DNA of 41,080 nucleotides, taken from the NCBI GenBank assembly GCA_017472365.1, contig JAFUQN010000021.1, forward strand, positions 1-41,080, written 5' to 3'. Both the position numbers and the translations under genes were made by a program. The stretch is from Bacillota bacterium (GTDB lineage: Bacteria; Bacillota; Clostridia; Peptostreptococcales; Anaerovoracaceae). Of this stretch, positions 39,973 to 41,080 are shown in pieces. Each line of letters begins with the position of its first letter. Position 1 is the first letter of the stretch. Below the pieces are notes generated by a model. It was not told the DNA's origin. It ran no database searches and saw nothing but the letters and a program-made list of their open reading frames with translations.

Positions 39973-40815
39973 CGCTTTGGCGGGAGAATCCACCTTCGCA
40001 TCCACAAAGATACCCGCAATAATGATCACAAATCCAATGATGACCATGAGGCTGGGATATTCATGTAAAAAGATGGCTGTCCAGGTGGGTGCCAGGATCA
40101 TTTCCCACAGGGCAATCACCGCCGCCTTCTGCGGCGTTGTTCTGGCAACACCGGAGTTATAGAACGCGTAACCGAAGGCCACGTTCACCACACCCAACAG
40201 GAAGATGATCAGCCAGTCCTGACCGCTGAACGCCAAAACGTCCGTCACTTTCGGCGGAAGGAACGCAAACACGAAGAATGCCGTGAACAAGTTAGCAAGA
40301 CACGTCAATCCCAGAACGTTATCTTTCCCCGCCTTCTTTACCCCTACGGTCATGAATGCGAAGCTGATGCTTTCGGTCAGGGCAATCAAATTCCCCACCA
40401 TGGTACTGCCTTCCAGTCCGGTCATCATGAATAAAACGACCCCAACGGAGATCATAATCACAGGGACGAGACGCTTTTTATCCAGCTTCTTTGTGAGATA
40501 TGTATTGACCAGGAACAGCCAAACGATGCTTGCATACTGCATCCCGATGGCAATGGCAGAAGACGTGGCTCGCAGCGCCAAAACGATCCCCACGGAAAGT
40601 CCGCAGTAAGCCGCCAGATATACCAACATCCAGGGACCCCAATTCAGCTTTTTCGGCCGCAGGAACGGAAGTAACACCACGCCGGCGATGGTTGCCCGAC
40701 AACCGGCAGTCAATAGTGCATCTACGTTAATAAATTTGACCAGCGGTGCGTTGAGACTCCAGAACAGTGCTCCCAGAAATACTAACATCCCACCGGAAAT
40801 CTTAAAATTTTTCAT
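39970..40815 (-). CDS. EamA/DMT-superfamily transporter
   Basis: 281-residue membrane protein with ten predicted spans in two EamA repeats (GGMLVFLGALFWSLNAPLVK at the start; NLIALTESISFAFMTVGVKK opening the second). The last block MILAPTWTAIFLHEYPSLMV is the family's conserved end. It exports or exchanges metabolites; the substrate is unknown. ATG 40815 follows AGAGG at a rather long spacing. Divergent from murI, sharing a palindromic promoter. Confidence 0.92.
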   Translation of the reverse strand: MKNFKISGGMLVFLGALFWSLNAPLVKFINVDALLTAGCRATIAGVVLLPFLRPKKLNWGPWMLVYLAAYCGLSVGIVLALRATSSAIAIGMQYASIVWLFLVNTYLTKKLDKKRLVPVIMISVGVVLFMMTGLEGSTMVGNLIALTESISFAFMTVGVKKAGKDNVLGLTCLANLFTAFFVFAFLPPKVTDVLAFSGQDWLIIFLLGVVNVAFGYAFYNSGVARTTPQKAAVIALWEMILAPTWTAIFLHEYPSLMVIIGFVIIIAGIFVDAKVDSPAKA

Positions 40816-40842
40816 TTTATGTACTACCTCTTTCGTTGTATG

Positions 40843-40880
40843 TGCTATTATATAATAGCAACGTCGAACCGGCGTTTCAA
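40843..40880. promoter_or_regulatory. Symmetric bidirectional promoter of murI and the EamA gene
   Basis: TGCTATTATATAATAGCA (40843-40860) is an 18-bp perfect palindrome. On each strand it reads as an extended -10, TGCTATTAT. The minus-strand promoter also has -35 TTGAAA (40875-40880) at 17 bp; the plus strand lacks a good -35. Confidence 0.6.
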
Positions 40881-40903
40881 TACTTTTACAGAGGTTATTT
40901 TTC

Positions 40904-41080
40904 ATGGACAACAGACCCATCGGTTTTTTCGATTCCGGACTGGGCGGTCTGACCTGCATCGCTCCGCTGATGCGGTCCCTGCCCAACGAACGAATCATAT
41001 ATTTTGGCGATACGGCCCGTACTCCTTACGGCTCCAAAAGTCCTGAAACCATCCGGAATTTTGCCAGAGAAATCTGCGAC
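40904..41080 (+). CDS. murI: Glutamate racemase (C-terminus outside window)
   Basis: First 59 residues of the enzyme that makes D-glutamate for peptidoglycan. [20 protein letters not shown] carries the catalytic-site Asp and Ser, and [20 protein letters not shown] the substrate-binding Asp and PYG loop. The first catalytic Cys lies beyond the window. GAGG is nine bases before ATG 40904. Confidence 0.96.
   Translation, partial: MDNRPIGFFDSGLGGLTCIAPLMRSLPNERIIYFGDTARTPYGSKSPETIRNFAREICD

Noticed and set aside
38674-40068. 464-codon plus-strand ORF opposite pepF and the EamA gene
   Set aside because: It overlaps two clear genes, is rich in His/Phe/Arg as expected of a reverse frame, and lacks a Shine-Dalgarno.

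Overview
The window is a 41 kb piece of a chromosome that most resembles a strictly anaerobic, single-membrane Bacillota, probably class Clostridia. The grounds are a full-length pyruvate:ferredoxin oxidoreductase, the cell-division block sepF-yggT-divIVA-lspA-rluD, RqcH, YlxM-Ffh, YicC-Gmk-RpoZ, a PhoB/PhoR pair beside a Na+/phosphate transporter with a PhoU domain, strong AGGAGG-type Shine-Dalgarno sites and many GTG/TTG starts. Base composition is roughly half G+C. I cannot name a genus. Two M20 peptidases, PepF, a polar amino-acid ABC importer and PFOR fit a peptide- or amino-acid-fermenting life; that is inference.

Layout. 1-1.8 kb: partial aldo/keto reductase, divergent from a radical SAM/SPASM protein. 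2-6.8 kb: nifJ (highly biased codons) divergent from a LysR regulator across a 358 bp intergenic region full of dyads. 6.9-9.4 kb: two paralogous M20 peptidases. 9.5-10.2 kb: a MNT/HEPN toxin-antitoxin pair. 10.4-12.2 kb: rpsB-tsf, with an enlarged EF-Ts. 12.4-15.4 kb: a LytTR regulator and an amino-acid ABC transporter. 15.5-17.4 kb: yicC-gmk-rpoZ. 17.5-19.6 kb: rqcH and a 45-residue zinc-ribbon protein like the sigma-G inhibitor Gin. 19.6-24.9 kb: flavin reductase, RluD-type synthase, lspA, divIVA, yggT, sepF, a PLP-binding protein and a HlyD-like protein, all on the minus strand. 25.0-28.8 kb: ylxM-ffh-rpsP-khpA-rimM-trmD. 28.8-34 kb: a degenerate-HD plus SseB-like fusion protein, phoR-phoB-like genes and the Na/Pi transporter. 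34-41 kb: YkvI-like transporter, KDPG aldolase, a Cys/Gly-rich membrane protein, a second pseudouridine synthase, nadK, pepF, an EamA transporter and the start of murI.

Most of this is core genome. The points that stand out are: an RluD gene split by two adjacent in-frame stops exactly between its S4 and catalytic domains, with a Met codon where relatives carry Gly; an apparently new pairing of an inactivated RelA/SpoT-type HD domain with an SseB-like domain; 11-bp-phased Pho-box-like repeats in front of the Na/Pi gene, next to phoB/phoR; two nearly identical terminator-promoter fusions (GGGTTTTGTGnTATAATAAT); two promoters whose -10 elements overlap on opposite strands, one an 18-bp perfect palindrome; and a terminator-like hairpin that contains the Shine-Dalgarno of the Cys/Gly-rich gene. 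No tRNA, rRNA, CRISPR array, IS element or prophage was seen. Promoter, operator and hairpin calls are by eye and were not energy-scored.
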